Below, piece after piece: positions 1 to 9,172 of a stretch of 64,000 bases of DNA. Position 1 is the stretch's first letter. Each line of letters starts with the position of its first letter. The stretch comes from Halomonas sp. GD1P12 (lineage in GTDB: Bacteria > Pseudomonadota > Gammaproteobacteria > Pseudomonadales > Halomonadaceae), in contig NZ_CP107007.1 in the NCBI RefSeq assembly GCF_025725645.1, positions 2,542,001 to 2,606,000 of the forward strand. The letters are read 5' to 3'. The notes under the pieces were generated by a model. It was not told where the DNA came from and did not search any database. It saw nothing but the letters and a program-made list of their open reading frames with translations. Made by a program: the position numbers and the translations under genes.

Positions 1-2
1 TG

Positions 3-83
3 TGGCTACCCGACGAGCGCCGCACCGGCGCGGGAGAAAAGCTGGCGGCGTGGCTCGAACGGGCGCTTAAAGCATCAAATTAG
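3..83 (+). CDS. C-terminal end of an unidentified protein (partial)
   Basis: The window opens inside a possible plus-strand gene: 26 codons are open from base 3 to a TAG at 81-83, ending in a charged, helix-like tail ([13 protein letters not shown]). The 3' end would overlap the convergent mmuM gene by 9 bases. Too little is visible to name a family, and a chance open frame cannot be excluded at this length. Confidence 0.3.
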   Translation, partial: WLPDERRTGAGEKLAAWLERALKASN

Positions 84-1034
84 CGTTTGGCGGTACTCGG
101 CCAGCGCGGCGATATCCGAAGGCGTGGTGCGACAGCACCCGCCGATACCCGCGGCCCCGGCGGCAAGCCAGGCGGCCGCGCCCTGGACGAGGTTGGGCGG
201 CGCGCCGTTGTGGTCGCACGCCGCCGGGTGCCAGGTTTTGGTGGCGGGTTCGTACTGCTCGCCGGAGTTGGGGTAGACCAGCACCGGCAGATCGCACGAC
301 TGTCTGATGGCCTCGATCAGCGGCGCGATATGGGCGAGTGCTGTACAGTTCACGCCGATCGCCGCCACGCCCGGGCGCCCTGCCAGGGCTCGGGCGCATT
401 CGGCAATCGGCGTGCCGTCGCTGATGTGCGCGTCATCCTTTGCCGAGAAGGTAATCCAGGCCTGCGCGCCGGGGTGCTCGGCGAGCAGGTCGCTGATCGC
501 CAGCGCCTCGTCAAGCGACGGCAGCGTCTCCGCCGCCAGCAGGTCCGCCCCGGCCTCCAGCAGCAGCGCAAAGCGCTCGCGGTGAAAATCGACGAGCCCG
601 GCACGATCCAGGTCATAGCCGCCGCGGTACTCGCTGCCGTCGGCCAGGTACGCGCCATAGGGCCCCACAGAAGCTGCCACCAGCGGTTTCGGGCGCGCGC
701 TGTCCGGCTGCCAGGCGGCGTCGCGGGCATCACACGCCAGCGTTACCGAGCGCGTAATCAGCGCGCGGGCCTTTGCCTCGGTAAGCCCTGCCTGCATGAA
801 GCCGGGAATGGTCGCCTGGTAGCTTGCGGTGATCGCACAGTCGGCGCCGGCCTCGAAGTAAGCCTGGTGAACCTGGCGGATCTTCTCCGGCGCCTCGCTT
901 AAGAGCCGCGCCGACCAGAGGCTATCGCCCAGATCACACCCCAACGCCTCGAGTTCGGTGGCCAGCGCCCCGTCGATCACCATGAAAGGAACGTCGCGCA
1001 GCAGGGTCTGGATGGGGTTGGCGTGCTGGCTCAT
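75..1034 (-). CDS. mmuM: homocysteine S-methyltransferase
   Basis: A 319-residue cytoplasmic enzyme that transfers a methyl group from S-methylmethionine to homocysteine, giving methionine. The zinc-binding cysteines of the family are visible: GVNC at residues 227-230 and GGCC at 298-301. The N-terminal barrel segment [11 protein letters not shown] also fits. Length matches E. coli MmuM (about 310). The ATG at 1034 is chosen because it overlaps the stop of the upstream permease as ATGA, so the two are probably translationally coupled. Reading upstream would only extend into permease sequence. The permease-methyltransferase order matches the known mmuPM pair, which strongly supports the substrate assignment. 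Confidence 0.93.
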   Translation of the reverse strand: MSQHANPIQTLLRDVPFMVIDGALATELEALGCDLGDSLWSARLLSEAPEKIRQVHQAYFEAGADCAITASYQATIPGFMQAGLTEAKARALITRSVTLACDARDAAWQPDSARPKPLVAASVGPYGAYLADGSEYRGGYDLDRAGLVDFHRERFALLLEAGADLLAAETLPSLDEALAISDLLAEHPGAQAWITFSAKDDAHISDGTPIAECARALAGRPGVAAIGVNCTALAHIAPLIEAIRQSCDLPVLVYPNSGEQYEPATKTWHPAACDHNGAPPNLVQGAAAWLAAGAAGIGGCCRTTPSDIAALAEYRQTLI

Positions 1035-2476
1035 GCGGGGGTCTCCTCGGCGGTGCGGGCGCGTTTGGCCGTCTGGCGGCGGTGCAGGTAGTGAATCAGA
1101 TAGCAGAGTACGATGAACGGCACGCCGAAGTAGAGCGCGATGCGCTGCTGCGGATCGAAGGCAATGCCGATACAGGCGGCCAGGCAGGCGCCGAAGGCGA
1201 TCAGCGGCACGAACGGGTAGCCCGGCGTGCGGTAAACCAGATCCTCGAGCTGGCCGCCTTCCCGCAGGTACTGGCGGCGAAAGTTGAACTGGCTCAGCGC
1301 GATCGCCATCCACACGATCACCACCGCAAGCCCCGAAATGGACACCAGCACCAGATACACCGACTCCGGCGCGTAAACGCTCGAGAACAGCGCCCCGAAG
1401 CCGCCGACCATGCTCAAGAGCAGCGCGTTCATGGGAATGCCGCGCTTGTTGAGCCGGCCAAGAGACTTGGGCAGCGTGCCCTGGTCCGAGAGCGTCCAGA
1501 GCATGCGCGCCGAGGCGTAGAGACCGGAGTTGGCCGCCGAGAGCAGCGCGGTGATGATCACGAAGTTCATGATGTCCGCCGCTCCCGGCACGCCGATGCG
1601 CTGGAAGACCGCGACGAACGGGCTCTGGCTGAGTCCGGCCTCGGTATGAGGCAGGAGCGCGGCGATCACCACCATGGTACCGACGAAGAACAGAATCAGC
1701 CGCCAGAGCGTGGCACGAATCGCTTTAGGGACGTTGCGCGCCGGATCCTCGGCTTCGCCGGCGGCGATGCCAATAAGCTCGGTACCGGAGAAGGCGAACA
1801 TCACCGCCAGAAGCGTCATGCCGATGGTCAAAAGGCTCGGCGGCATCGCGCCCTCGCCCCACAGCGCCGAAAGCCCGGGGGAGGCCACGGTAGCGCCGGT
1901 TTCATCCTGCAGCGGCACGAAGCCGATGATCGCCGCCGCGCCGATCAACACGAAGGCGACCACCGCCAGCACCTTGATCAGCGAGAGCCAGAACTCGGAT
2001 TCGGCGAAAAAACGCGAGGTGAAGGCGTTGACACCAAACACGATGACGGCGAACAGCCCGCTCCAGTACCAGCCGGGCACATCGGGAAACCAGCGGCCCA
2101 TGAACACCGCCGCCGCGGTGAACTCAGAGCCCAGCGCCACCGTCCAGGTGAGCCAGTACATCCAGGCGACCATGTAGCCGGTGCCGGGGCCGATGTAGCG
2201 CGTGGCGTGGGCGCTGAATGCGCCGGAGTCCGGCATGTGCACGGCAAGCTCACCCAGGCACATCATCACAAGCCAGGCAACGATACCGCCCACCAGATAC
2301 GCCAGCACCGCACCCAGCGGGCCCGCCTGCTGCACGGTGTAGCCCGAGCTCAGAAAGAGCCCCGTGCCGATCACGCCGCCAAGCGACAGCATCACCAGAT
2401 GTCGCGTCTGCATGCTGCGCTTGAAGTGCGCGCCCTCTTCTCGACGCCTGGAGGGATGACGTGCCTGATCACTCAT
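1031..2476 (-). CDS. mmuP: APC-family amino acid permease, probable S-methylmethionine transporter
   Basis: A 481-residue inner-membrane transporter of the amino acid-polyamine-organocation family with about 12 hydrophobic segments. The N-terminal stretch [14 protein letters not shown] is the family's helix-1 substrate-binding signature. A GAGA..GG-type Shine-Dalgarno (GAGAAGG) lies 7 bases before the ATG at 2476. The coupled downstream gene is mmuM, so the cargo is most likely S-methylmethionine. By sequence alone the protein could also be a general amino acid permease of the GabP/LysP group. The upstream region is very AT-rich and contains a short perfect palindrome. Confidence 0.88.
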   Translation of the reverse strand: MSDQARHPSRRREEGAHFKRSMQTRHLVMLSLGGVIGTGLFLSSGYTVQQAGPLGAVLAYLVGGIVAWLVMMCLGELAVHMPDSGAFSAHATRYIGPGTGYMVAWMYWLTWTVALGSEFTAAAVFMGRWFPDVPGWYWSGLFAVIVFGVNAFTSRFFAESEFWLSLIKVLAVVAFVLIGAAAIIGFVPLQDETGATVASPGLSALWGEGAMPPSLLTIGMTLLAVMFAFSGTELIGIAAGEAEDPARNVPKAIRATLWRLILFFVGTMVVIAALLPHTEAGLSQSPFVAVFQRIGVPGAADIMNFVIITALLSAANSGLYASARMLWTLSDQGTLPKSLGRLNKRGIPMNALLLSMVGGFGALFSSVYAPESVYLVLVSISGLAVVIVWMAIALSQFNFRRQYLREGGQLEDLVYRTPGYPFVPLIAFGACLAACIGIAFDPQQRIALYFGVPFIVLCYLIHYLHRRQTAKRARTAEETPA

Positions 2477-2544
2477 ATAACGACCTTCTCGTTGGCTTAT
2501 CGCATCGTTGCCGGCCCGTAAGCCGGACCTGAAAAGGAGCGCTA

Positions 2545-2557
2545 TTCTAATTTAGAA
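2545..2557. promoter_or_regulatory. short palindrome upstream of mmuP
   Basis: TTCTAA-T-TTAGAA is a perfect 13-base palindrome about 70 bases upstream of the mmuP start, at the edge of an A/T-rich tract (about 2540-2605) that probably holds the promoter. It could be an operator. No regulator is identified. Confidence 0.3.
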
Positions 2558-2642
2558 AAAAAGAATAAAAAAACTATTTTTTAGTATTTTTTTGAATAAT
2601 AGCCAACGAAACGCTAGCGCCTTACTTATGTCTTCGACCAAC

Positions 2643-2667
2643 AAAAAAGCGCCCCGGACGGGGCGCT
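2643..2667 (-). terminator. Rho-independent terminator after the chemoreceptor gene
   Basis: On the minus strand, just after the chemoreceptor stop, an 8-bp stem AGCGCCCC/GGGGCGCT with a 4-base loop is followed by a run of six T. This is a classic intrinsic terminator. Confidence 0.85.
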
Positions 2668-2675
2668 CGAGAAAC

Positions 2676-4352
2676 CTAGAATGAAGTCCATTGCTCGGTA
2701 TCGTGCTGACTTCCCAGAACCTGAGTCGCCTTGGGCTTGGCGATTCGCGCCGGGCTTTGAAGCGGTCGTGATGGGGTGGGCAGCGCCCCCGTTTTCAGGC
2801 CGCTCGACGCGCCCCGGAAAAACGATACCTCTTTGAGCAGCGACGCCGCCTGACGTTGAAGCGAACGGCCCGCCGCGCTGGACTCATCCACCAGGCTGGC
2901 GTTCTGCTGAGTGGCGCTATCCATCTGCGAGATAGCCGTATTGACCTGTTCGATACCCTGAGACTGCTCTCGGCTGGCCGTGGCGATCTCGGCCATCAGG
3001 GCCGAAACGCGCTGCACGCCGCCCACGATATCCTCAAGCGAACGGCCCGCGCGGTTGACCAGTTCCGAGCCGGAATCCACCTGAACGATACTGTCTTCGA
3101 CCAGCGTTTTGATATCCTTGGCGGCGTTGGCGCTGCGCCCGGCCAGATTACGCACCTCGCTGGCCACGACCGCGAACCCCCGCCCTTGCTCACCGGCACG
3201 GGCGGCTTCGACCGAGGCATTGAGCGCCAGCAAGTTGGTCTGAAAAGCAATTTCATCGATCAACCCGATAATACCGGCAATTCGGCGGCTCGAGGTGTTG
3301 ATCATCTCCATCGCTTCGACCGCCTGACGAGCGATCTCGCCGCCGGCATTCGCCTGCCGGCTCACGTCGCTTACCAGCTTGTCGGCCTCGGAGGCGTTCT
3401 CGGCGTTCTGGCGAACGGTGGAAGTGATTTCATCCATCGAGGCCGCCGTCTCTTCGATGCTCGCCGCCTGCTGCTGGGTACGGCTGCTCAAGTCGTCGGT
3501 ACCCGCCACTATCTCATCCGCAGCGCCATTGACTGACTCTGCATTGCTACGCACCGACATTACCACCTGCGAGAACTTTATCTCCATCGTCTTCAATGCG
3601 CTCAGCATGTCGCCAAATTCATCCTTACAAGTCACGTCGATGGCATTATTGAGATTACCTTTTGCCATGTCGTTGGCGAGCTTCTGGGCCTTGCCAAGCG
3701 GCGTCATGATCCCGCGGATCAGCCATATCGCCAGCAGGATACTGATGATGATGGCCACCGCCATCACGATAATGACGAAGTTGCGTGTCCAAACGTAGTC
3801 GCGCGAGGATTGCTGATTGGCAGCAGCGGCTTGCGCGCTGTTACCGTCGGTCAACTGCTTCAGGGCCGTCAGCGCCTTGGGATAGGCTTCACGCAGCGTC
3901 GTGGTGGCAATCTGACGCGCTTGATCGAACTCGTTATCGATCATCGCCGCCATGATCGTGTCGATACCGGCACGCAGCTCGGCAAGCGAGGTAACGAACG
4001 TATTCGCGATGGCGCGCTCAGCCTCTCCAGAGACACGGCTCGGGAAGTAATCCGCCCAGGCAGCATCGATGAGGGCATCGTTGTCGGCAAGCTCTTGCTG
4101 GACGGCCAGGGCGGAGACCGGGTCACGGTCGCGCTGTTCGGCAGTTATCTTCACCCGGTTGCTGAGCAGTGCCTGATTGACCTGGCTCAGGTCGGTGAGG
4201 GTGAGCACATTGCTTTCATAGATATCGGACATGGCATTGTTGGTCTTGTTGAGGCTATGAAGACTGATTGCCCCAACCACGATCAGAACCAGCGCACACG
4301 CCGCCAAACTCACGGCAAGCCGCAGCTTGACGCTTCGATTCAGAAAAAACAT
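2676..4352 (-). CDS. methyl-accepting chemotaxis protein with C-terminal QWTSF tail
   Basis: A 558-residue inner-membrane chemoreceptor. Visible order: TM1 about residues 11-33, a roughly 155-residue helical periplasmic sensor of the four-helix-bundle type, TM2 about 191-212, HAMP about 213-265, and a long cytoplasmic coiled coil. The highly conserved tip is at about 366-405 (FQTNLLALNASVEAARAGEQ). The last five residues, QWTSF, fit the xWxxF pattern of the NWETF pentapeptide that docks CheR and CheB in Tar/Tsr-type receptors. The start is set at 4352 because the upstream extension adds 26 residues before the short cytoplasmic N-terminus typical of the family. The ligand cannot be read from the sequence. 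The gene stands alone, with its own terminator. Confidence 0.93.
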   Translation of the reverse strand: MFFLNRSVKLRLAVSLAACALVLIVVGAISLHSLNKTNNAMSDIYESNVLTLTDLSQVNQALLSNRVKITAEQRDRDPVSALAVQQELADNDALIDAAWADYFPSRVSGEAERAIANTFVTSLAELRAGIDTIMAAMIDNEFDQARQIATTTLREAYPKALTALKQLTDGNSAQAAAANQQSSRDYVWTRNFVIIVMAVAIIISILLAIWLIRGIMTPLGKAQKLANDMAKGNLNNAIDVTCKDEFGDMLSALKTMEIKFSQVVMSVRSNAESVNGAADEIVAGTDDLSSRTQQQAASIEETAASMDEITSTVRQNAENASEADKLVSDVSRQANAGGEIARQAVEAMEMINTSSRRIAGIIGLIDEIAFQTNLLALNASVEAARAGEQGRGFAVVASEVRNLAGRSANAAKDIKTLVEDSIVQVDSGSELVNRAGRSLEDIVGGVQRVSALMAEIATASREQSQGIEQVNTAISQMDSATQQNASLVDESSAAGRSLQRQAASLLKEVSFFRGASSGLKTGALPTPSRPLQSPARIAKPKATQVLGSQHDTEQWTSF

Positions 4353-4596
4353 AGGAGTAAGAATCTCTTGGGGACCCGGGGCGCACTGCCCTGGGTGGAA
4401 GGAAGCCAACGCGTAAACACCAGCGCCCATGGTGAGTGCGCGTTGCTGTCCGCCGCTTCGTTCACCATCCGATGATCTATCGGCGTAGCCGGCAACTAAT
4501 TAAATCTTTTTGATAAAAAAATAGCCGATCTCTTACAAGCGAATGAGCCAATACATTACTGACTATTGCCGCGCTACCTGAACACTCCTTCCTGCG

Positions 4597-4638
4597 ACCT
4601 TTTTACATGCGCCTTTTTACATGAGCTTTTTTACATCG
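4597..4638. repeat. three tandem 14-bp repeats
   Basis: Three head-to-tail units: ACCTTTTTACATGC, GCCTTTTTACATGA, GCTTTTTTACATCG. They lie between the LysE-type gene's 3' end and the chemoreceptor start, about 245 bases upstream of the latter. The rest of the 4353-4645 gap is AT-rich with no recognisable gene. Confidence 0.8.
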
Positions 4639-4645
4639 ATACGGC

Positions 4646-5275
4646 TTACTGGTTCGAGGCAATGAGCGTACCGCCGGCGGCCATGAATAGGCCCCCGGTC
4701 GCTCGGTTGAACCGCTGGTAGCGGCGCGGACTCTGGAACCAGCGGCTGATACTGGAGCCCAGCCCTGCGTAGGTCGACATCAGGGTGAAATCGATCACCA
4801 GCCAGGTCAACGCAAGGATGACGAACTGCTCGAGCTGCGGCTGGCTCACGTCGATGAAGTTGGGAAACAGCGCGGCGAAGAACAGCAGATCCTTGGGGTT
4901 GCTGATACCCACGGTAAAGCCGCGGCGAAAGCGCTTTTTCGCCGAGACTTTAGGCCCCGCGGCCGCTCCCGGGCTTGCCATCGGCGGGCTGGCCGTATCG
5001 CGCCAGGCCATGATGCCCAGGTAGACCAGATACGCCCCACCGACCATTTTCAGCGCGTAAAAGGCGGTTTCGGAGGTGGCCAGCACGGCGCCCAGCCCGA
5101 GCGATGAGATCGTCATCAGCACGAGCGAGGCTGCCACGCCGCCCAGCACCGTGGTGGTCGCCTGCTTGCGGCCGAACTTCAGCCCGTGGCTGGTGCATAA
5201 AAGCGCCACCGGTCCCGGGAAGATGATCAGGGCGAAAATGACGCCCATGTAGGTCAGCCACGTCAGCGTATCCAC
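4646..5275 (-). CDS. LysE/RhtB-family amino acid exporter
   Basis: A 209-residue inner-membrane protein with about six hydrophobic segments. The N-terminal FPGPVALL motif is typical of LysE/RhtB exporters (usual form PGPN). Members export amino acids such as homoserine, threonine, lysine or cysteine derivatives. The substrate here is not readable. Translation probably begins at a GTG (5275), supported by a strong AAAAAGGAG Shine-Dalgarno 6 bases upstream and by the correct family N-terminus. No operon partner. Confidence 0.88.
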   Translation of the reverse strand: MDTLTWLTYMGVIFALIIFPGPVALLCTSHGLKFGRKQATTTVLGGVAASLVLMTISSLGLGAVLATSETAFYALKMVGGAYLVYLGIMAWRDTASPPMASPGAAAGPKVSAKKRFRRGFTVGISNPKDLLFFAALFPNFIDVSQPQLEQFVILALTWLVIDFTLMSTYAGLGSSISRWFQSPRRYQRFNRATGGLFMAAGGTLIASNQ

Positions 5276-5419
5276 TCGATGCTCCTTTTTAATCGATGGG
5301 TCGGTCGGCAGCGATAACGGGCGCTTACGGTAACGCCCATATCGACAATACCGTATTCAAACACACTCGAATGCCCTTCGCTTGCCGGTTGCTTGAATGG
5401 ATACGCCTGGCACCGCCCT

Positions 5420-6493
5420 TCAGGGTCGAAGTGATACGAAGTTGAGCCCGGTCGTCTTCGTGGCCGTCTCGATGGCGGCTTTCGGGTCGTCGATGCCGAC
5501 CTCGACCATGCCCACCTGAGACAGATCGATCAGGCCGGCCTCGATCATGCGCCAGATCGATAGCACCGTTTCAGGCCGGTACATGCGCGAGCCGCGAATC
5601 GTCAACCGGCGGCGCAGAATCTCGCCGTAGGGCATCGGAATGTCCATGCGCACGCCGCCCATCATGACCAGGGTACCGCTGTCCCTAAGGGCGGCGAAAC
5701 CGGCCAGCAGCGGGTTGGCGCTATCGGCGTCGCCCATGGTGTCGATCACGACGTGCGGGGCGCCCGCCACCGCCGTCATGGCCGAGGCGTCCTGATCGAC
5801 ATCGTTGGTCAAGCGAACGGGCACGACGCGCGGGTCGAGCGTGGCCAGCTTTTCGAGCGCGGCTTCGTTGCGGCCCAGCGCAATGACCCGTGAGGCGCCT
5901 TTGGCCAACGCGACCAGTACCGCCGCACCGCCCATCTGCCCGGTGGCGCCCAGAATCGCCACGATATCGCCAGGCGTCTGGCCGGACTGCTCCACGCCTT
6001 CCCCGGCAATGCCAAGCCAGGTCAGAAACGCGAGCCTCCCCGGGTCGTCGAAGTGCTCCGCTCTGGGTAGTCGTGTGACGGCTTCCTTCGGCAGCCGCGC
6101 CTTCTGCGCCATGGTGCCGTCTCGCCACTGCGTGCGCATGGCATCCACCACGTCCGATTCCAGGCCGCGCCCACCTATTTCGCCCAGCCCCATGAGGACG
6201 TCTTCCGGGTAGTCGGTATCGCCAGACTCGACCAGACAGTCGAGCGCCACGACATCGCCCACATGGACATTGAACACGTCATCCGCCTTTTCGCGCACCA
6301 CGCCAACGCCGCCCGCCCCCAGCACCAACGGTACGGGCAGCGGGATGTCGGTGCTGTCGACCATGGCCATCAGGTAGGCAGGCACATGCACCGCTCGCAC
6401 ATCCACGATGACGGATCCGGGCAAACATATCGGGTCAGGGCGCTCGGCGCAGACGAGCGGAGCCTTCAGGGATTCCTTGTACCAGGCTTTCAT
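5420..6493 (-). CDS. medium-chain dehydrogenase/reductase, probably SoxR-controlled
   Basis: A 357-residue soluble oxidoreductase of the alcohol-dehydrogenase/quinone-oxidoreductase superfamily. Residues around 180-195 carry the Rossmann motif ILGATGQMGG, with an N-terminal GroES-like half before it. The catalytic GHE zinc signature is absent and no structural four-cysteine lobe is visible, so a zinc-independent NAD(P)H reductase is more likely than a true alcohol dehydrogenase. Start at 6493 follows GAGGAG at 9 bases. The gene is divergent from soxR, and its promoter has the SoxR-dependent architecture. A role against redox-cycling compounds is therefore likely. The substrate is unknown. Confidence 0.82.
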   Translation of the reverse strand: MKAWYKESLKAPLVCAERPDPICLPGSVIVDVRAVHVPAYLMAMVDSTDIPLPVPLVLGAGGVGVVREKADDVFNVHVGDVVALDCLVESGDTDYPEDVLMGLGEIGGRGLESDVVDAMRTQWRDGTMAQKARLPKEAVTRLPRAEHFDDPGRLAFLTWLGIAGEGVEQSGQTPGDIVAILGATGQMGGAAVLVALAKGASRVIALGRNEAALEKLATLDPRVVPVRLTNDVDQDASAMTAVAGAPHVVIDTMGDADSANPLLAGFAALRDSGTLVMMGGVRMDIPMPYGEILRRRLTIRGSRMYRPETVLSIWRMIEAGLIDLSQVGMVEVGIDDPKAAIETATKTTGLNFVSLRP

Positions 6494-6554
6494 CAGCCAT
6501 TACTCCTCGAGGGGGAAAACATGAAATGGGGGTGGCCATGACAGCCACGGCACA

Positions 6555-6585
6555 AGGCTAATACCTCAACTAAAGATGAGGTCAA
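6555..6585 (-). promoter_or_regulatory. SoxR-type promoter: -35, SoxR box, -10
   Basis: The dyad CCTCAACTAAAGATGAGG (6564-6581) closely matches the E. coli soxS SoxR box. On the minus strand it sits between a -35 TTGACC (6580-6585) and a -10-like TAGCCT (6555-6560). The spacer is exactly 19 bases, the overlong spacing used by MerR-family activators. Transcription would run into the reductase gene. The match to the soxS layout is by eye. Confidence 0.8.
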
Positions 6586-6667
6586 CAGGTTTATTTTTCT
6601 CCTCGATCGCTGTATTAAAGAGAGATGTATTTTAAATGGATCAAGCAAACTCGAGGTTTGAACGTTC

Positions 6668-7111
6668 ATGGCTACCGACCTTTCGGTGGGAGACGTCGCC
6701 AAGCGCAGCGGCGTGCGGGTATCGACGCTCCACTTCTACGAGTCCAAGGGGCTGATTCAGTCCTGGCGTACCGGCGGCAACCAGCGCCGCTATCCGCGCA
6801 GCGTGCTGCGCCGCATCGCAGTGATTCGCATCGCTCAGCGCGCCGGTATTCCGCTGGCGATGACCAAGGAGCATCTCGACTCGATTCCTTCCGATCGTCA
6901 GCTAAGCGCGGCGGACTGGCAGGCGATCACGGCGACCTGGCGCCAGGAGATCGACCGTCGCGTGGAGAGCCTGATGCAGCTTCGCAATCAGATGGATCGC
7001 TGCATCGGCTGCGGCTGCCTGTCGCTTGCCGACTGCCCGCTGCGCAACCCGGACGACCACCTGGCCGAGGAAGGCCCGGGGGCCCGGTTACTGGTTTCGT
7101 CGACTGACTAG
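6668..7111 (+). CDS. soxR: redox-sensitive transcriptional activator SoxR
   Basis: A 147-residue MerR-family regulator. The N-terminal winged helix-turn-helix (residues about 5-75) carries the family text [16 protein letters not shown]. The C-terminal [2Fe-2S] motif is complete: Cys112, Cys115, Cys117 and Cys123 in [12 protein letters not shown], the SoxR-specific C-x2-C-x-C-x5-C pattern. Oxidation of this cluster by redox-active compounds activates target promoters. It is divergent from the reductase with a SoxR box between them. No soxS gene is visible, so it probably acts directly on targets, as in many non-enteric bacteria. Confidence 0.95.
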   Translation: MATDLSVGDVAKRSGVRVSTLHFYESKGLIQSWRTGGNQRRYPRSVLRRIAVIRIAQRAGIPLAMTKEHLDSIPSDRQLSAADWQAITATWRQEIDRRVESLMQLRNQMDRCIGCGCLSLADCPLRNPDDHLAEEGPGARLLVSSTD

Positions 7112-7212
7112 CACGACGCTGAGCGCAGCAGGCTGTCGTTTGGAATGGCGTGAGAAACCGGGTAGGGTCATCGGTCACCCGTTCACGCTCTTCATGAAAA
7201 AAGGGAGTTGTC

Positions 7213-8145
7213 ATGAAACGTCACGCAACGCTTGCCGTACGCTTAAGTTTTTTCGCTGTTGCCGTTACCCACACCGCCCAGGCCGATACCCCGGCACTTT
7301 CGCAGCAGCTTGAGGATCTTCAGTCGTTCCAGGTCATCGCCCATCGGGGCGCCAGCGGCCACGCGCCGGAAAGCAGCATGGCAGCACTGGAGCTCGCCCA
7401 CGCCTGGGGAGCGGACTATCTGGAGCTGGACATTCAGATGACTAGCGATGGCGAGCTGGTCGCCTTTCACGACGACACGCTCGAGCGCACCAGCAACGGT
7501 GAGGGCCACATCAACGATCACACGCTGGCCGAGCTGAAGGCGCTGGATGCCGGTAGCTGGTTCAATGAGGCCCACCCGGCGCTGGCCAACCCCGCTTATG
7601 AGGGCGCCCATATCCTGACGCTGGAAGAGGTGCTCAATCGCTTCGACGAGGACGTCCGTTTTTATCTGGAAACCAAATCCCCCGAGCTCAATCCGGGCGT
7701 GGAAGAGGGGCTGGTGCGCCGGCTGGAAGCCTATGACATGATCGAGACCGGCCGAGTACTGATCCAGTCCTTCGATCAGGCGAGTCTTTTGAAGATTCAC
7801 GACCTGAACCCGGACATCCCGCTGATTCAGCTGGTGTGGTACTCCCCGGCCGAGGAGAGCGAAGGCCGCTTGACGGAGTGGACAGGCGTCACCCCAGGCC
7901 CCGGCGAGATCACCGATGAGGATTTCCAGCGCGTGGCGGATTACGCCGTGGGGCTCGGCACCAACTACCTGTATGACGGCGAGCCGGTCATCAGCCAAGC
8001 GTTCGTTCAGCAGGCTCAGGAGAACGGCCTGGCGGTGCACGTCTACACGGTCAACGAGGTCGATGAAATGCAGCGGCTCATCGACTGGGGCATGAACGGC
8101 CTGTTCACCGACTACCCGGATCGGCTGATCGAGCTGACCGAGTAA
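7213..8145 (+). CDS. periplasmic glycerophosphodiester phosphodiesterase
   Basis: A 310-residue enzyme that cleaves glycerophosphodiesters to glycerol-3-phosphate and an alcohol. A Sec signal peptide ends about residue 24 (AQA). The GDPD catalytic set follows: HRGASG with His44, the metal ligands in ELDIQ (Glu71, Asp73), and His86 in FHDD. The C-terminal VYTVNEVDEMQRLIDWGMNG is also characteristic. Start 7213 follows GGGAG. It is shorter than E. coli GlpQ (about 358) but complete. No glpT or ugp transporter gene is adjacent, so it probably scavenges phospholipid head groups in the periplasm. Confidence 0.92.
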   Translation: MKRHATLAVRLSFFAVAVTHTAQADTPALSQQLEDLQSFQVIAHRGASGHAPESSMAALELAHAWGADYLELDIQMTSDGELVAFHDDTLERTSNGEGHINDHTLAELKALDAGSWFNEAHPALANPAYEGAHILTLEEVLNRFDEDVRFYLETKSPELNPGVEEGLVRRLEAYDMIETGRVLIQSFDQASLLKIHDLNPDIPLIQLVWYSPAEESEGRLTEWTGVTPGPGEITDEDFQRVADYAVGLGTNYLYDGEPVISQAFVQQAQENGLAVHVYTVNEVDEMQRLIDWGMNGLFTDYPDRLIELTE

Positions 8146-8191
8146 CACGCCTTCTCGCCCGGCCGCGGCCCAAACGCTCAAGGGCGCATCC

Positions 8192-9076
8192 TTAGAGCCG
8201 CTCGATGACCTGCTCTACCTGCCGGCGCGCCTCCCCCTGCAGGGTTTTGAGCGGCATCGGAAGGCTCGGGCGGCTCACGACCCCCAATACTTCGGCAACG
8301 GTGGCGGTGACGCGAAGACTTCCACCGTGCTCACGATAAAGCGCCCAAAACGGTTCGAGCTCGCTTGAAAGCGTGAGCGCCGTTTCACGATCGCCGGACC
8401 GAGCGGCGCGAATGATCGCCATCGCCCGCTCTGGAAAGAGCCCGCCGAGTACGGAGTACCACGCCTGACACCCGGCGCATAGCCCGACCGCCGCGACCGG
8501 ATCGCCACTGATGCCGAGCGTGACCTCTTGCGGAATTAGCGCGCGAAGCCGTTCAATGCGCGCCCGGGCCTCTGCGATATTCCCGGCCACCGGCGGTATC
8601 TTGATCGACGCCACTTGAGGCAGTACGGCGATACGCCCATGCAGCTCATCGCTGAAGGAGAAATGCGTGGTGCCCGGGTTGTCGTAGACGCAAAGCGGTA
8701 CGTCGATCGAGGCGCATACGGTCTGGTAGTGATCGAACACCTCGTCACCGGTAAGCTTCTGATAGGAGACTGGCGCCAGCAGCACACCGCTTGCGCCCGC
8801 TTTCTGAGCGTCCTCGGCCAACGCGATTACCTCGCGAGTGGCAAGCGCCCCGATACCGGCCACCACCGGCACGCCTTCGGCGTTTTCCACGGCCAGCTGA
8901 ATCACGCGAGCGCGCTGCTCGCGGGTCAGATACATGTAGTTGCCGGTCGAGCCCAGCACGCCGATGGAATCCACCCGGGCGGCCGCCAGACGCTTTACCA
9001 GACCCACGAATTCGTCATCGCGAACGCCCTGCTCGCCCATGGGCGTCAAGGGGAAGGCGCTGAGGCCGGTGAACAT
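8192..9076 (-). CDS. dihydrodipicolinate synthase family lyase
   Basis: A 294-residue TIM-barrel class I aldolase. The Schiff-base lysine is Lys159 in ASIKIPP and the proton-relay tyrosine is Tyr131 in VYDNPGTT. The strand-2 motif GSTGN at 42-46 replaces the more usual GTTGE of DapA. Together with a position outside any lysine-biosynthesis cluster, this suggests a DHDPS-like lyase acting on a 2-keto acid rather than DapA itself. The ATG at 9076 is preferred because GAGGA lies 9 bases upstream. An in-frame ATG 15 bases earlier has no ribosome binding site. Confidence 0.85.
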   Translation of the reverse strand: MFTGLSAFPLTPMGEQGVRDDEFVGLVKRLAAARVDSIGVLGSTGNYMYLTREQRARVIQLAVENAEGVPVVAGIGALATREVIALAEDAQKAGASGVLLAPVSYQKLTGDEVFDHYQTVCASIDVPLCVYDNPGTTHFSFSDELHGRIAVLPQVASIKIPPVAGNIAEARARIERLRALIPQEVTLGISGDPVAAVGLCAGCQAWYSVLGGLFPERAMAIIRAARSGDRETALTLSSELEPFWALYREHGGSLRVTATVAEVLGVVSRPSLPMPLKTLQGEARRQVEQVIERL

Positions 9077-9172
9077 GGGCAATATCCTCAATATGAAAAG
9101 TGGGCGCCGCGTATGTCGTCTTGAAACGCTAGCGGGGGACAGGTATCGGATACTCTATCGAACGGCAGCGCT

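Noticed and set aside
4597..4638. Short tandem repeats as a CRISPR array
   Set aside because: Units are 12-15 bp, directly adjacent without spacers, and no cas genes are present.
8161..8170. GGCCGCGGCC palindrome between convergent genes as a terminator
   Set aside because: Only a 10-base self-complementary run, with no loop and no T tract.
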